64,000 nt of DNA from Palsa-965 sp044448685 (GTDB lineage: Bacteria > Bacteroidota > Bacteroidia > Palsa-965): assembly GCA_044448685.1 (NCBI GenBank), contig JBIOHC010000004.1, forward strand, positions 1-64,000, read 5' to 3'. Below, one piece after another: positions 25,781 to 34,922 of the stretch. A program made the position numbers and the translations under genes. A model generated the notes under the pieces. It saw only the letters and a list, made by a program, of their open reading frames with translations. It was not told the DNA's origin and ran no database searches. Positions within the stretch are counted from its first letter, which is position 1; each line of letters starts with the position of its first letter.

Positions 25781-26758
25781 ATGGATGAAACAATACTATT
25801 AACCCGTTCTCTGAGCAAGACCTTTACAAGCGGGAGAGGCAAGAAGCTGAAAACAGTGGAAGCCGTTAAAGGTGTAGACCTGGAAGTTAAACAGGGAGAA
25901 ATATTCGGTTTCCTGGGCCCTAACGGAGCAGGAAAAAGCACCACCCTGAATATACTTACCACATTACTGGCTCCCAGCAGCGGTGAAGCGCTTGTTGCCG
26001 GCTTCGACCTTCAAAAAGAACCTTCCCGCGTACGTGAACAGATCGGTTATGTAAGCCAGGAAGGAGGAGCAGATACCTTTTCGAATGCAAAGGAAAATCT
26101 TGTATTACAGGCCGGACTCCATGGAATTCCAAAAGCGCTTGCCCTCAAAAAAGCAGAGGAGCTTATAGAACGTTTCCAGATGAAGGAATTCGCATCCAGA
26201 GAGGCGCGTACCTATTCAGGTGGACAGAAACGCCGCCTGGAACTTGCCCTCGGCATTGTACACCAGCCTAAACTTGTATTTCTGGATGAGCCTACCACCG
26301 GTCTGGATCCACAAAGCAGGGCTTATTTCTGGGGAGAGATTGCCAGGCTCAAAAAAGAAGGAATGACCATATTCCTTACCACCCATTATCTGGAAGAAGC
26401 CGATAACCTGTGCGACCGGGTAGCCATTATCGATCATGGTAAGGTGGTTGCCCTTGGCAGTCCACTGGAACTAAAAAGGGAATTGGGAGGAGAAACCATC
26501 AATATTGAATTCCGGAATGAGCTGGACAGGGAAAGAGCCCAGACTATGTTCGGATCCTGGGCTCCTGTACAGAAAATATTTCCCCAGGAAAACAAACTCC
26601 ATTTAGTTGTCAAAGACGGGGAAAGCCTGATTGCCGAAACATTGCGCATGCTCGACAAGGAACAGCTGAGCATACAAACTATAGGACTGTCCAGACCTTC
26701 TTTGGATGATGTATTCCTGCAAAAGACAGGACGTTCACTGAGGGAAGACAAAAACTGA
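25781..26758 (+). CDS. ABC transporter ATP-binding subunit, DrrA type
   Basis: This 325-residue protein contains Walker A GPNGAGKST, the Q-loop YVSQEGG, the signature YSGGQKRRLE, Walker B LVFLDEPTTGLDP and the H-loop TTHYLEEA. A C-terminal extension of about 90 residues is typical of the DrrA/NodI daunorubicin-exporter family. It powers the adjacent permease in export of a lipophilic molecule; the substrate is unknown. A 6-nt gap separates it from the permease gene. Confidence 0.93.
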   Translation: MDETILLTRSLSKTFTSGRGKKLKTVEAVKGVDLEVKQGEIFGFLGPNGAGKSTTLNILTTLLAPSSGEALVAGFDLQKEPSRVREQIGYVSQEGGADTFSNAKENLVLQAGLHGIPKALALKKAEELIERFQMKEFASREARTYSGGQKRRLELALGIVHQPKLVFLDEPTTGLDPQSRAYFWGEIARLKKEGMTIFLTTHYLEEADNLCDRVAIIDHGKVVALGSPLELKRELGGETINIEFRNELDRERAQTMFGSWAPVQKIFPQENKLHLVVKDGESLIAETLRMLDKEQLSIQTIGLSRPSLDDVFLQKTGRSLREDKN

Positions 26759-26764
26759 TTTACC

Positions 26765-27523
26765 ATGAAACAACTCACCGACATCCTGCTTCTATTCAAA
26801 CGCCATCTGCGTAAAGCCTTACGTATGCCCATCTGGCTTTTCATAGGGCTTTCACAACCTATCCTCTATCTGCTCCTGTATATGCCCCTGCTTAAAAACA
26901 TGGGTAATACCGCCCTCCTGCCCACTGCCGAAATTGTACGGGTATTTGTACCCGGCATGCTCGTCATCATGGGCATGGGTGCACTCTTTGCTGGTTTCAG
27001 CTTTATTGATGAAATCCGTCAGGGAATCATAGCCCGCTGGCTTGTTACACCAACAAGCCGCATTGGATTCATCCTCAGCCTGGTCATGAACCAGATTCTC
27101 ACCCTGTTTTTACAAAGTTGTATCCTGCTGGTCATTGCCCTTTTCTTCGGTTTGCATGTATCCGTATTAAGTATCGTGTTAACGCTGGTCCTGATACTGA
27201 TGATAGGAATTACCATGTCCTCCTTTTCCTATGCCATTTCACTGACTGTAAAAGATGAAGGGGTACTCGCATCCATCACCAATACCTTTTATCTGCCCAT
27301 GATGCTCCTTTCCGGCATCATGCTTCCTATTTCCTTTGCACCCAACTGGATCAAGAATATGGCTCTGTTCAATCCCTTTTACTATGCAGTCGAAGCTGCC
27401 CGCTGCCTCTTTGCAGGGGATTTCGGAAATACGATGATCCTGAAGGGGTTTGGTGTAATGATAGCCTTTACAGCATTAGCGCTTTGGCTGGCGGTGAGGG
27501 CGTTGAAAAAGATGGCGGTGTGA
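26765..27523 (+). CDS. ABC-2 type permease, DrrB type
   Basis: This 252-residue protein has six predicted helices and the ABC-2 family motifs around GMLVIMGMGALFAGFSFIDEIRQG and the LSGIMLPISFAPNWIKN loop followed by FNPFYYAVEAAR. It forms the membrane part of the exporter with the gene before it. Its stop codon directly abuts the stop of the convergent T9SS gene with no gap, so no separate terminator fits between them. Confidence 0.92.
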   Translation: MKQLTDILLLFKRHLRKALRMPIWLFIGLSQPILYLLLYMPLLKNMGNTALLPTAEIVRVFVPGMLVIMGMGALFAGFSFIDEIRQGIIARWLVTPTSRIGFILSLVMNQILTLFLQSCILLVIALFFGLHVSVLSIVLTLVLILMIGITMSSFSYAISLTVKDEGVLASITNTFYLPMMLLSGIMLPISFAPNWIKNMALFNPFYYAVEAARCLFAGDFGNTMILKGFGVMIAFTALALWLAVRALKKMAV

Positions 27524-29017
27524 TTATCTGATAATCGTAAATTTCTTTACACTCCTGAATCCTGAACTGCAGATACTGAGCCAATAGACCCCTTCAGGAA
27601 GAGCGGATGTACTAAGCTCTAACGTTTGAGAACTACCGGGTGCAAGTGCAGCGCGTATAATGTCTTGTCCCAGCCCATTGTAAATAACAAGGCTGCCTGA
27701 AAGCATCGGTTGCTTCTCTGAAAAAGTAATGCTCAGTCTGTCCTGAACGGGATTCGGATAAAGGGTGAATGACAGAAGTTCCTGCTGTTCAACTCCTGTG
27801 ACAATGACCGGCGGTATCTTCAGCACAAACACATCCCTGCGTGTTTTGCTGCCCCAGTTGCTTGTAAACACGGCAAACTTTCCGTTGCGGCTGATACAGG
27901 CTTTGGGCATTCCCCAATACTGATTACTCGGAGCCTGATGCAGAAAATCGGAATGGGTATGACAGAGCCTGCGTACCTGCTGTGATCCATCGGTAGAGGC
28001 CTGATACAATTCATCCAGAAACACACCTGAGCAAGGCAGGGTATCGCCCTTAAAGGTGCTGAAGAGTATCCAGGACTCATCATCAGCCAGAAACGAAGCA
28101 TGATCGCCGAGCGACCAGTCGTTGTTATAATCAATGACCGAATAAAACGTATGAGGTGAACTCAGTCTCCGGTATGTAAAACGGTTGTTCCAGTTGTCAT
28201 AACCGAGCACGGCACCGCTTCCGTTATCGCTATGCCCGGGAGCAAAATCCGGACCATTATCGGTCAGGTTGTCCTTGACCCAGGTATGCAGATTCAAAAT
28301 CTGAACCTTTATAACCCCTGCCCCGCTGTTACCTGTTTTGATAACCAGATAATCACCGCTCTTATCAACCTGTACTTCATCCAGTGCTGGCAGATGGCTG
28401 GTATCCGAATGATTGTTGGAAGCCCGGTAATCGAGATACCCTACATTGGTATAATTCACGTTTTCTTTATAAGTAAAGCCAAATACACTGTCGTTTATGG
28501 AACGGCTCATCTGCCAGAGGTATACATTGGGATAGGAAATGGAAAAATCATGAATCAGGGTATAGGTATTGGAGGATACATCATAGCTGTACAATTTCTG
28601 TCCGGTATGGCAGAGCATGGTATGCGTATGGATTCCGCTCCAGATGGCATCTTCCCCGTTCGGAGCCCCGTCACCCGCTGGGTTGCTCAGGAACAGGTTT
28701 CGTTTATTGGAAATGCTCTGATTAACCGTATCAAAATCATAGAGGGTGGGCGTTCCGTTTACTGAGGATATATAGAGCAGGCTGGCATTTTTATTAAAGG
28801 CAGGCCAGTAGGAATAGCTTTGATGGTTATCGGGCCCGTCGAGCGAATCTGTAATACGCAGCAAGGTTGTTCCAAAAACAGGATCTGTGAAGGTACCACC
28901 TGCAGCAGGAATAGAAGGAGGAGGAGGTTCGGGATACACCCCCCGGTCGGTCTTGATCGATTGGGCAGAAAGAAATGAGGTGATTGAAGACAAAAGGAAG
29001 AAGAATATTGACTTCAT
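27524..29017 (-). CDS. secreted propeller-like protein with T9SS sorting domain
   Basis: This 497-residue protein has a signal peptide (MKSIFFFLLSSITSFLSAQ). The body is TolB/WD-like, with repeated aromatic-strand blocks such as SYSYWPAFNKNASLLY and GKFAVFTSNWG. The last 80 residues are a type A sorting domain (SFTLYPNPVQDRLSI ... VKKFTII), so it should leave the cell by T9SS. A minus-strand -7 box TATATTTG at 29035-29042 lies 17 nt upstream, with a TTTG 24 nt further out. The substrate or binding target is unknown. Confidence 0.85.
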   Translation of the reverse strand: MKSIFFFLLSSITSFLSAQSIKTDRGVYPEPPPPSIPAAGGTFTDPVFGTTLLRITDSLDGPDNHQSYSYWPAFNKNASLLYISSVNGTPTLYDFDTVNQSISNKRNLFLSNPAGDGAPNGEDAIWSGIHTHTMLCHTGQKLYSYDVSSNTYTLIHDFSISYPNVYLWQMSRSINDSVFGFTYKENVNYTNVGYLDYRASNNHSDTSHLPALDEVQVDKSGDYLVIKTGNSGAGVIKVQILNLHTWVKDNLTDNGPDFAPGHSDNGSGAVLGYDNWNNRFTYRRLSSPHTFYSVIDYNNDWSLGDHASFLADDESWILFSTFKGDTLPCSGVFLDELYQASTDGSQQVRRLCHTHSDFLHQAPSNQYWGMPKACISRNGKFAVFTSNWGSKTRRDVFVLKIPPVIVTGVEQQELLSFTLYPNPVQDRLSITFSEKQPMLSGSLVIYNGLGQDIIRAALAPGSSQTLELSTSALPEGVYWLSICSSGFRSVKKFTIIR

Positions 29018-29177
29018 GATTGGGGCTTGTATTTCAAATATAGTTTAATTGATGGCATGCCTCTGCCAAATTTGTCGGCAGACTGGAAGTCAAATCGCTT
29101 CTTTAACCCCCGTTTTAACATTCTTTATGGGAGAAAGCAGGGAGTTTGTATTTATCTTGCTGAAATAAATTACCTGC

Positions 29178-30899
29178 ATGAACGTGTTTAGCCTTCGCCG
29201 TATAATTTTTTTCATACTTTCCCTCCTCTCCTTCACAGCAAGCCTGACAGCTCAGCAAATTCCTGACTCCACCCGCACCCGTATTGATGCCCTTTTCAAG
29301 GAATGGGATAACACGAATAGCCCAGGCTGTGCCCTGGGCATTGTAAAAGGAGATTCCCTTGTTTTTGCCAAAGGCTACGGAATGGCAAATCTGGAATATG
29401 GTGTTCCCAATACCCCTTCCACCATGTTTCAGCTTGCTTCTGTATCCAAACAGTTTACAGCGTATTGTATAGTGTTACTTGCCCGTCAGGGTAAATTAAA
29501 CCTGGAAGACGATATACATAAGTACCTTCCTCGCTTCCCCGATTTAAACGAAACCATTACCATCCGTAACCTGCTCAACCATACCATCCGTAACCTGCTC
29601 AACCATACCAGTGGCATAAGGGATTATTTGATGCTCAGGGCCATTGAGGGTAAAAAAGAGGAGGATATCATTACGCAGAAGGAGGTACTGTCCTTGCTTT
29701 ATAAACAGCAGGCCCTTAACTTCAAACCGAATGAAAAATTTCTGTATTCCAACAGCAATTACATCCTGCTGGCTGAAATTGTGAAAAAAGTCAGCGGTCA
29801 GTCGTTCCGTCAGTTTGTTGATTCTGCCATTTTCAAACCCCTTAAAATGGAGCATTCCCATATTCATGACGATTATTCCGAAATTATTAAGGGCAGGTCT
29901 TATTCCTATGCCGCAAACGATGATGGCTCATTTTCCAATATCCATTCCATAGGCTCTGATTTAGGGTCAACCGGGTTGTTCACTACAGGTTATGATTTTG
30001 GAAAATGGATAAGCAATTATTTTCATCCGGTGGCCGGAGTTCAACAAGATATAGAACAATTGACCGGACTGAAAGGAAAACTTACAAACGGGGAAGAACA
30101 GGTCTATGCCCTTGGGGTCAGAAACACAAGTTATGCCGGACAGCAGGTAATTACACATAACGGATCCAGCGCCGGATACAGAACCGGATTTCTTGTGTTT
30201 CCGAATATTAAACTCGGAATCTTTTTATTCAGTAACATAGCTAGCCTTCCGGTTGATGACAGGATTCATAATGTTGCAGATATTTTTCTCAAGAAGCAGA
30301 TAAAGAAAATTGCAATTCCTGAACCGGCAGAAAATGATACCTCAAAAGCAATTCTGTTAAACCCCCTGCTTTTCAAAAAATACATGGGCAGCTATGTGGA
30401 TGAACTGGGAACCTTGTTCCGTTTTTCCATGCAGGATAATAAAATCCATTGGCAGGGAAACGGAGTAAGCAGACTGATGAAGGCAGAAGGGGATACCATT
30501 ACCATTTTTCCGCATACCGACAGTAAAATGGTATTCAGTATTAATCCTGAGAAACACGATACCGTTTTAAAACAATTTTGGTCGGATAATCAACGTATCT
30601 TTTACAAAATCCGTCCAGATAACAGTTTTACCGATCAACAGTTGAAAGCCTATGAAGGGACCTATTACTCACCCGAGCTGGATTGCCGGTATTATGTGAA
30701 GCTCAGGAACCATCATCTTTACTTATACATGAACAAACCCGAGGAAAGTATTATTCTGTTCAGAACCAGAGATGACCTGGTCAGTGAGTTCTGGTGGTTT
30801 CCCTCCTTAAAAATAAACCGGACGGCCAAGGGTCATATTGAAGGCTTTGAAGTGAATGCAGGTAGGGTCCAGCATTTGAGGTTCACTAAAACAGAATAA
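29178..30899 (+). CDS. class C beta-lactamase-fold serine hydrolase with C-terminal domain
   Basis: This 573-residue protein has a signal peptide (IIFFILSLLSFTASLTAQ). The catalytic core has Ser88-x-x-Lys91 (SVSK), Tyr190-Ser-Asn192 and an HNG motif, as in the class C/penicillin-binding-protein family. A C-terminal beta-barrel region (about residues 390-573) is common in Bacteroidota members. It probably acts on peptides or D-amino-acid substrates in the periplasm rather than on drugs. An oddity is an exact 24-bp tandem duplication that repeats the octapeptide TIRNLLNH (residues 128-135 and 136-143) just before the normal TSGI segment. Confidence 0.9.
   Translation: MNVFSLRRIIFFILSLLSFTASLTAQQIPDSTRTRIDALFKEWDNTNSPGCALGIVKGDSLVFAKGYGMANLEYGVPNTPSTMFQLASVSKQFTAYCIVLLARQGKLNLEDDIHKYLPRFPDLNETITIRNLLNHTIRNLLNHTSGIRDYLMLRAIEGKKEEDIITQKEVLSLLYKQQALNFKPNEKFLYSNSNYILLAEIVKKVSGQSFRQFVDSAIFKPLKMEHSHIHDDYSEIIKGRSYSYAANDDGSFSNIHSIGSDLGSTGLFTTGYDFGKWISNYFHPVAGVQQDIEQLTGLKGKLTNGEEQVYALGVRNTSYAGQQVITHNGSSAGYRTGFLVFPNIKLGIFLFSNIASLPVDDRIHNVADIFLKKQIKKIAIPEPAENDTSKAILLNPLLFKKYMGSYVDELGTLFRFSMQDNKIHWQGNGVSRLMKAEGDTITIFPHTDSKMVFSINPEKHDTVLKQFWSDNQRIFYKIRPDNSFTDQQLKAYEGTYYSPELDCRYYVKLRNHHLYLYMNKPEESIILFRTRDDLVSEFWWFPSLKINRTAKGHIEGFEVNAGRVQHLRFTKTE
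29559..29606 (+). repeat. exact 24-bp tandem duplication inside the serine hydrolase gene
   Basis: Two adjacent identical copies of a 24-bp unit (29559-29582 and 29583-29606) keep the frame and add eight residues. Confidence 0.95.
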
Positions 30900-31081
30900 C
30901 TGTTGGGTTTAGATGAACACGATTTGAACTCCAATCGCTGCAATTTCATTTCACATGGAATCTATTTGATTTCAAATGGATGCTGTTTGATGTCCACTGA
31001 GCACAATTTGAATCCACATCATACCGATTAGAGATCCAATTGAATCCTTTCGACTTTCGGAGATTGAAATTGAACGCTTGG

Positions 31082-31260
31082 GAGTCCCGTAGGGACTAAA
31101 TACCGGTAGAGATAGAATCGTTTCACATCACCCGTCCTGTAGGGACGGTATATCGGTATAATTTGGAGCAAATTCATTGCACCGATATGTTGCCCCTACA
31201 GGGCAATGAATGGTGGGTGTTATCTTGTTTCTACCGATATATTGTCCCTACGGGAGATTA
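31082..31260. repeat. cluster of GTCCCTACGGGAC-type hairpins
   Basis: Four short GC-rich hairpins (AGTCCCGTAGGGACT at 31082, CGTCCTGTAGGGACG near 31134, TGCCCCTACAGGGCA near 31192, and a TCCCTACGGGA stem near 31245) are linked by TACCGGTA/ATACCGATAT segments in alternating orientation. They resemble dispersed intergenic palindromes known from many Bacteroidota genomes. The 30900-31080 part before it is AT-rich and holds no gene that I can support. Confidence 0.7.
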
Positions 31261-31307
31261 GAAAGGATAAAGGCTTTGATTATTGAGGCAACAGGAATTG
31301 ATACCAT

Positions 31308-31702
31308 CCGGTTAAGGATTGATATCATCCCGATCGTAGCAATCATCATCCGATCTGGGACATTCATCATCCCGTTCAGGGACAGTCATCATCCCGTTCA
31401 GGACAATCACTATCCGGTTCGGGGCAAAGACCAATCGGTTCGGGAGAATCGCTATCCAGGTAAGGACAATTACCATCCGGTTCGGGAGATTAACTATCCT
31501 GATCAGGACAGTCGCTATCCGGTTCGGGACCATCACTATCCGGTTCAGGGCAATCACTATCCGGATCGGGACAATCATCATCCGGTTCAGGACATTCACT
31601 ATCCGGTTCAGGGCAGGGACTATCCGATACAGGACAATCACCATCCGATACAGGACAATATCAAGCCTGGATCGGACAGTCATCATCTTATCTCGGATAG
31701 AA
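31308..31702. repeat. 21-bp minisatellite, about 18 degenerate units
   Basis: The unit GGTTCGGGACAATCACTATCC is repeated with drift. Most units are 21 bp, and some early ones are 22 bp, which breaks any common frame. Because the unit lacks stop codons, frames stay open on both strands (a heptad close to DNHYPVQ on the plus strand). I treat the array as a repeat rather than a gene. Confidence 0.75.
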
Positions 31703-31755
31703 AGAACCCTATTATTCCATACCATCTTCCCATTGGAAACGAAAAGGATACCTAA

Positions 31756-32383
31756 TGAACTGTAGTGTACCTGAGAAAGAACGAATACTTTACAAACAGA
31801 CCAAAGATATGTTCTGTTCAGGAAAATGTCAATACGTATAAAGACGTAATTGTTCCCATATTCGAATGAAGAATTAATTTAACAATAGAAACATATTCCT
31901 AACAAATACTCATTTAAAATGTATTTTATATGGTATTTCTTACACAACATTGCACTTATTAACAATTTCCTCTTTATAACCTGGTATCTGATTAAACATC
32001 AATGGGGAATCTGTTAATATTCCTTTTACAGCCTGATTCATAAATGATACTTTATTCTATAAGGAATGGTTTTCACCATCAATAATATTGCCTTCACCGA
32101 AAATTCTCTCCTAATTCCCCCAAACATTACATCCTCTTTCCCGGCTTAACAAAGACATCACTTGACTTTTGCTTCAAATGGTTATATTCTTGTCGCGGAA
32201 AGAATCAGGGTTCATAAACACATGAAGAATTTCTTACCGCAAGCCGAAACCTGAGTCATTGTTTATTTATTGAAAAACAAAAAAGACAGACCCAGGCGTA
32301 GCTATGCACCGTCCGGAGCAGATAATTACCGGGAAGCTGAAAACGGAACAGAGTAAGCAAATAAAAAAACAAAACTATTAGCT
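31756..32383. other. 628-bp intergenic region
   Basis: This AT-rich stretch precedes the papain-like peptidase gene. I see no conserved gene, tRNA or strong hairpin, and no clear TAnnTTTG box close to the start codon. A 25-codon frame at 32304-32381 ends 2 nt before the peptidase ATG, but nothing supports it beyond position. Confidence 0.5.
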
Positions 32384-34342
32384 ATGGCAAATGAGAAACC
32401 GTTTGTAGCAAAAGATCTGGCCAAAATGGTCAAGGATCAGAAAGCCGGGTGGATCATTGACGAGAGCCTTAAAGATACGGACCTCGTCAACCAACACACC
32501 CTTGGAGCAGAAGTGCCTCCTAAAATGCCAAAGGCGGCAGATATCAAAGCGCCGAACCTGAAGACCCTTATCAATTCAGCAACCCAAAACCCATTCCTTT
32601 TTGAAAGAAGAAAAGCCCTGGGTTTTATCAGCGGTGATGAAGCCAAAACTTCCTTCCTGGAAAATGCGCTTATCAAACCGGATATGGTTGCCGGACTTAC
32701 TGCTGGTACACTTTCTTCCCTGGTCGACTGGCGTGAACGCTGGGGATGGAGATGGATCACCCTTCCAAAAGATCAGAACGGTTGTGAATCCTGCTGGTCA
32801 TTCGGCGCCACCGGTGTGGTGGAAAGCATGACACGCATACAGCATGCTGTATGGAGTGTACGCTCCGAAGGAGATGTACATGACGGCATGGGCGCTCATT
32901 GCGGTGACGGTGGCTGGCCATCCAATGCTCTGGACTGGATCAAGACCAATGGTATTGCAGATCCGGACTGCTATCCTTACTATCACGGCGATCATGCCTG
33001 GACCCCGACTGCAGACCGCAGCGGAAGGACTGTTAAAATTTCCGACTACTCTACCCTCACAACCCTGAATGATCAGAAAACCTGGATAGATACGGTAGTA
33101 CCCATAACCCTTTGCTTTGAAGTATTCCATGATTTTGACGGTTATGGAGGCGGCGTGTACAAAAAACTCAATGATCCTTCCAACTATTCAAGGGGATGGC
33201 ATTGTGTATTTGCCGTAGGCTATGATGATACCAACCAGTGCTGGATCTGTAAGAACTCCTGGGGACAGGGATGGGGTGAGGCATGGAACGGAGTGAAAGG
33301 TTATTTCCGTATCGGTTACGGACAAGCAAGTTGTGATGTATATTCAAAATACGGGGTGAATGACCCGAATCCGGATCCATGGACCAAGCGCAGGCTTCAC
33401 AATGGAAACCTCTATGAAAGCGGCAACGGTGCCCTGCACCGTAATTTTGAAATGCTGATACAGTCGGGCTCCTCTGCCAAACACTACTGGAGAGACGGAA
33501 GTACCTTTAACTGGGCTGCGGGACCAAGTTTCGGTAATGATGTAGCGGTTTGTCCTACGCTTACCGGTACAACTTATAACCGTAATTTTGAATGTGTTTA
33601 CCTTACCACAACCCACCGCCTGCACCACTGGTGGCTGGATCAGACTACCGGAAAATGGAATGACGGTGGTGTGTTCGGCCCTACCAATGCTGCAGGAGTA
33701 CCGGCCTTTATACAGGGCAATTACGGAGCTCCCGGCAATTTCGAAGTAGTGGTAAGACGCTCCGACGGATCACTCAACCATTGGTGGAGAGACGGAGGAG
33801 GATGGCATGACGGAGGCCTGTTACCGGCATTTGTATCCTATAGCGGAGCTACCCTCGTTCAAAGCCAGTATGGTGTTAAAGGAAACCTTGAACTCGTTGC
33901 CGTTTGCGGTACCACGCACCAGCTCCAGCATTTCTGGAGAGATGATGACCATGGCAATATATGGCATGCAGGGGTTTGTTTTGGGGCCAATGTCTTCAGT
34001 CCGCCTGTAATGATAGAAGGGCAGTATGGTGCCACTGACGAATACCGTATCGGCAATTTCGAACTCTGCGTTGCCGTTGGAGGAGGAGTGCAACATTGGT
34101 GGAGGGATAATTACGGAGGAACAGGCTGGCATATGTCAACCACCTTCGGAACACATGTAAGGGCTGTTGCCGGACTGATAGAAAGCAGTTTCGGATTCAA
34201 CCTGGAATGTATTGTCCTCCTCAATGACGGAAGCATACAACACTGGTGGAGGGATGGTGCCGGATGGCATGCCGGACCAATCATCGCTCAGGCTATGGCA
34301 AAAGCTGCTTTCCCGCTTGAAGCTGCACTGGTAAACAATTAA
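32384..34342 (+). CDS. papain-like (C1A) cysteine protease with C-terminal WRD-repeat propeller
   Basis: This protein has 652 residues. After a 100-residue pro-like N-terminus, the peptidase core has the oxyanion Gln131, catalytic Cys137 (QNGCESCWSFGA), His273 (WHCVFAVGYDD) and Asn291 (CKNSWGQGWG), so the whole catalytic set is present. From about residue 340 six repeats follow, each with a NFE strand and a HWWRDG-GWH core, probably a lectin-like beta-propeller that targets the protease. There is no Sec signal peptide, lipobox or T9SS domain, which is unusual for a C1 protease; export may use another route or the enzyme may act inside. A strong terminator and then a chagasin-like inhibitor gene follow. 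Confidence 0.9.
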   Translation: MANEKPFVAKDLAKMVKDQKAGWIIDESLKDTDLVNQHTLGAEVPPKMPKAADIKAPNLKTLINSATQNPFLFERRKALGFISGDEAKTSFLENALIKPDMVAGLTAGTLSSLVDWRERWGWRWITLPKDQNGCESCWSFGATGVVESMTRIQHAVWSVRSEGDVHDGMGAHCGDGGWPSNALDWIKTNGIADPDCYPYYHGDHAWTPTADRSGRTVKISDYSTLTTLNDQKTWIDTVVPITLCFEVFHDFDGYGGGVYKKLNDPSNYSRGWHCVFAVGYDDTNQCWICKNSWGQGWGEAWNGVKGYFRIGYGQASCDVYSKYGVNDPNPDPWTKRRLHNGNLYESGNGALHRNFEMLIQSGSSAKHYWRDGSTFNWAAGPSFGNDVAVCPTLTGTTYNRNFECVYLTTTHRLHHWWLDQTTGKWNDGGVFGPTNAAGVPAFIQGNYGAPGNFEVVVRRSDGSLNHWWRDGGGWHDGGLLPAFVSYSGATLVQSQYGVKGNLELVAVCGTTHQLQHFWRDDDHGNIWHAGVCFGANVFSPPVMIEGQYGATDEYRIGNFELCVAVGGGVQHWWRDNYGGTGWHMSTTFGTHVRAVAGLIESSFGFNLECIVLLNDGSIQHWWRDGAGWHAGPIIAQAMAKAAFPLEAALVNN

Positions 34343-34359
34343 TTAAACCGGTGAATAAT

Positions 34360-34393
34360 AACCCGTCCCGGCAATCCTGCCGGGGCGGGTTTA
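34360..34393 (+). terminator. terminator of the cysteine protease gene
   Basis: AACCCG-T-CCCGGCA pairs with TGCCGGG-G-CGGGTT around a short loop. It is followed by an AT-rich run that also forms the next -7 box. Confidence 0.85.
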
Positions 34394-34401
34394 TATCTTT
34401 G
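34394..34401 (+). promoter_or_regulatory. -7 box TATCTTTG for the inhibitor gene
   Basis: The box matches TAnnTTTG directly behind the protease terminator and lies 22 nt before ATG 34424. The inhibitor can therefore be expressed independently of the protease. Confidence 0.5.
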
Positions 34402-34423
34402 TCGGACCCGCTTTTTTGAATGT

Positions 34424-34741
34424 ATGAACATGATTACCATTAATATCCTTACCGATCAGACCCTGCAGATAGACCTTGCAGGAAAGGCGACTGCAGGTTA
34501 TACCTGGAGCTATATATGCCGCAACCCGGATATGTTGCGCATTAGCCGTAAGTATATTATTCCGGATACCCTGATCGCCGGAGGTGCCGGCATAGAACGT
34601 TTCAGCATCACCGGGCTTAAACCCGGAATCTGTCATGTCGATTTCAAGCTGAGCCGCAGCTGGGAACAAGAACAAATCCCCCTGGATTCCAAATCCTACC
34701 TTTTCCATATCCTTCCAGCCCCTTCATTAAAAGTAGCCTGA
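34424..34741 (+). CDS. chagasin-like (I42) cysteine protease inhibitor
   Basis: This 105-residue protein has the three inhibitory loops of the chagasin family in order: KATAGYTW (residues 21-28, for NPTTGYxW), GGAG (53-56, for GxGG) and SRSWE (77-81, for RPWE). Chagasin-type proteins block C1 papain-like proteases by inserting these loops into the active-site cleft. It lacks a signal peptide and so should be cytoplasmic. Its position just after a C1 protease, with its own promoter, suggests that it protects the producer from that enzyme. The pairing is inferred from position and family; specificity is untested. Confidence 0.82.
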   Translation: MNMITINILTDQTLQIDLAGKATAGYTWSYICRNPDMLRISRKYIIPDTLIAGGAGIERFSITGLKPGICHVDFKLSRSWEQEQIPLDSKSYLFHILPAPSLKVA

Positions 34742-34788
34742 TTAGCCGTTCAATACTTTTCAAATTCTTTCACCGTCGTTCTAACGTG

Positions 34789-34887
34789 ATAGAACGCAGA
34801 TCATCATGATAATCATGATTAAAGATGATTTTATGATCTGCTCTTGATCCGTGAAAATCATAATAATCATAAAAATCTGTGTTCTAT
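34789..34887. repeat. 100-bp palindromic element, copy B
   Basis: The ends are ATAGAACGCAGAT and ATCTGTGTTCTAT (one mismatch), with interior ATCATGATAATCATGATTA-type repeats. The sequence CTAACGTG precedes it, as at copies C and D. It is 99 bp long, like copy A. Confidence 0.85.
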
Positions 34888-34922
34888 CTCATCAAGAGTT
34901 TAGAGTGATGAAGGAGACAAGG

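Noticed and set aside
25781..27523. Antibiotic-resistance exporter
   Set aside because: The DrrAB family is broad. Nothing in the sequence points to a drug substrate, so only the transporter type is claimed.
31308..31702. Possible CRISPR array
   Set aside because: The repeats are contiguous and degenerate with no unique spacers, and no cas genes are near.
31210..31755. Long plus-strand frame (and a minus-strand one at 31312-31725) over the 21-bp repeats
   Set aside because: The frames start inside palindromic repeats, stay open only because the unit lacks stops, and some units are 22 bp, so no frame is kept across the array.
32304..32381. 25-codon frame ending 2 nt before the papain-like protease
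   Set aside because: The position is suggestive of a leader peptide, but there is no other support and it may arise by chance in AT-rich DNA.
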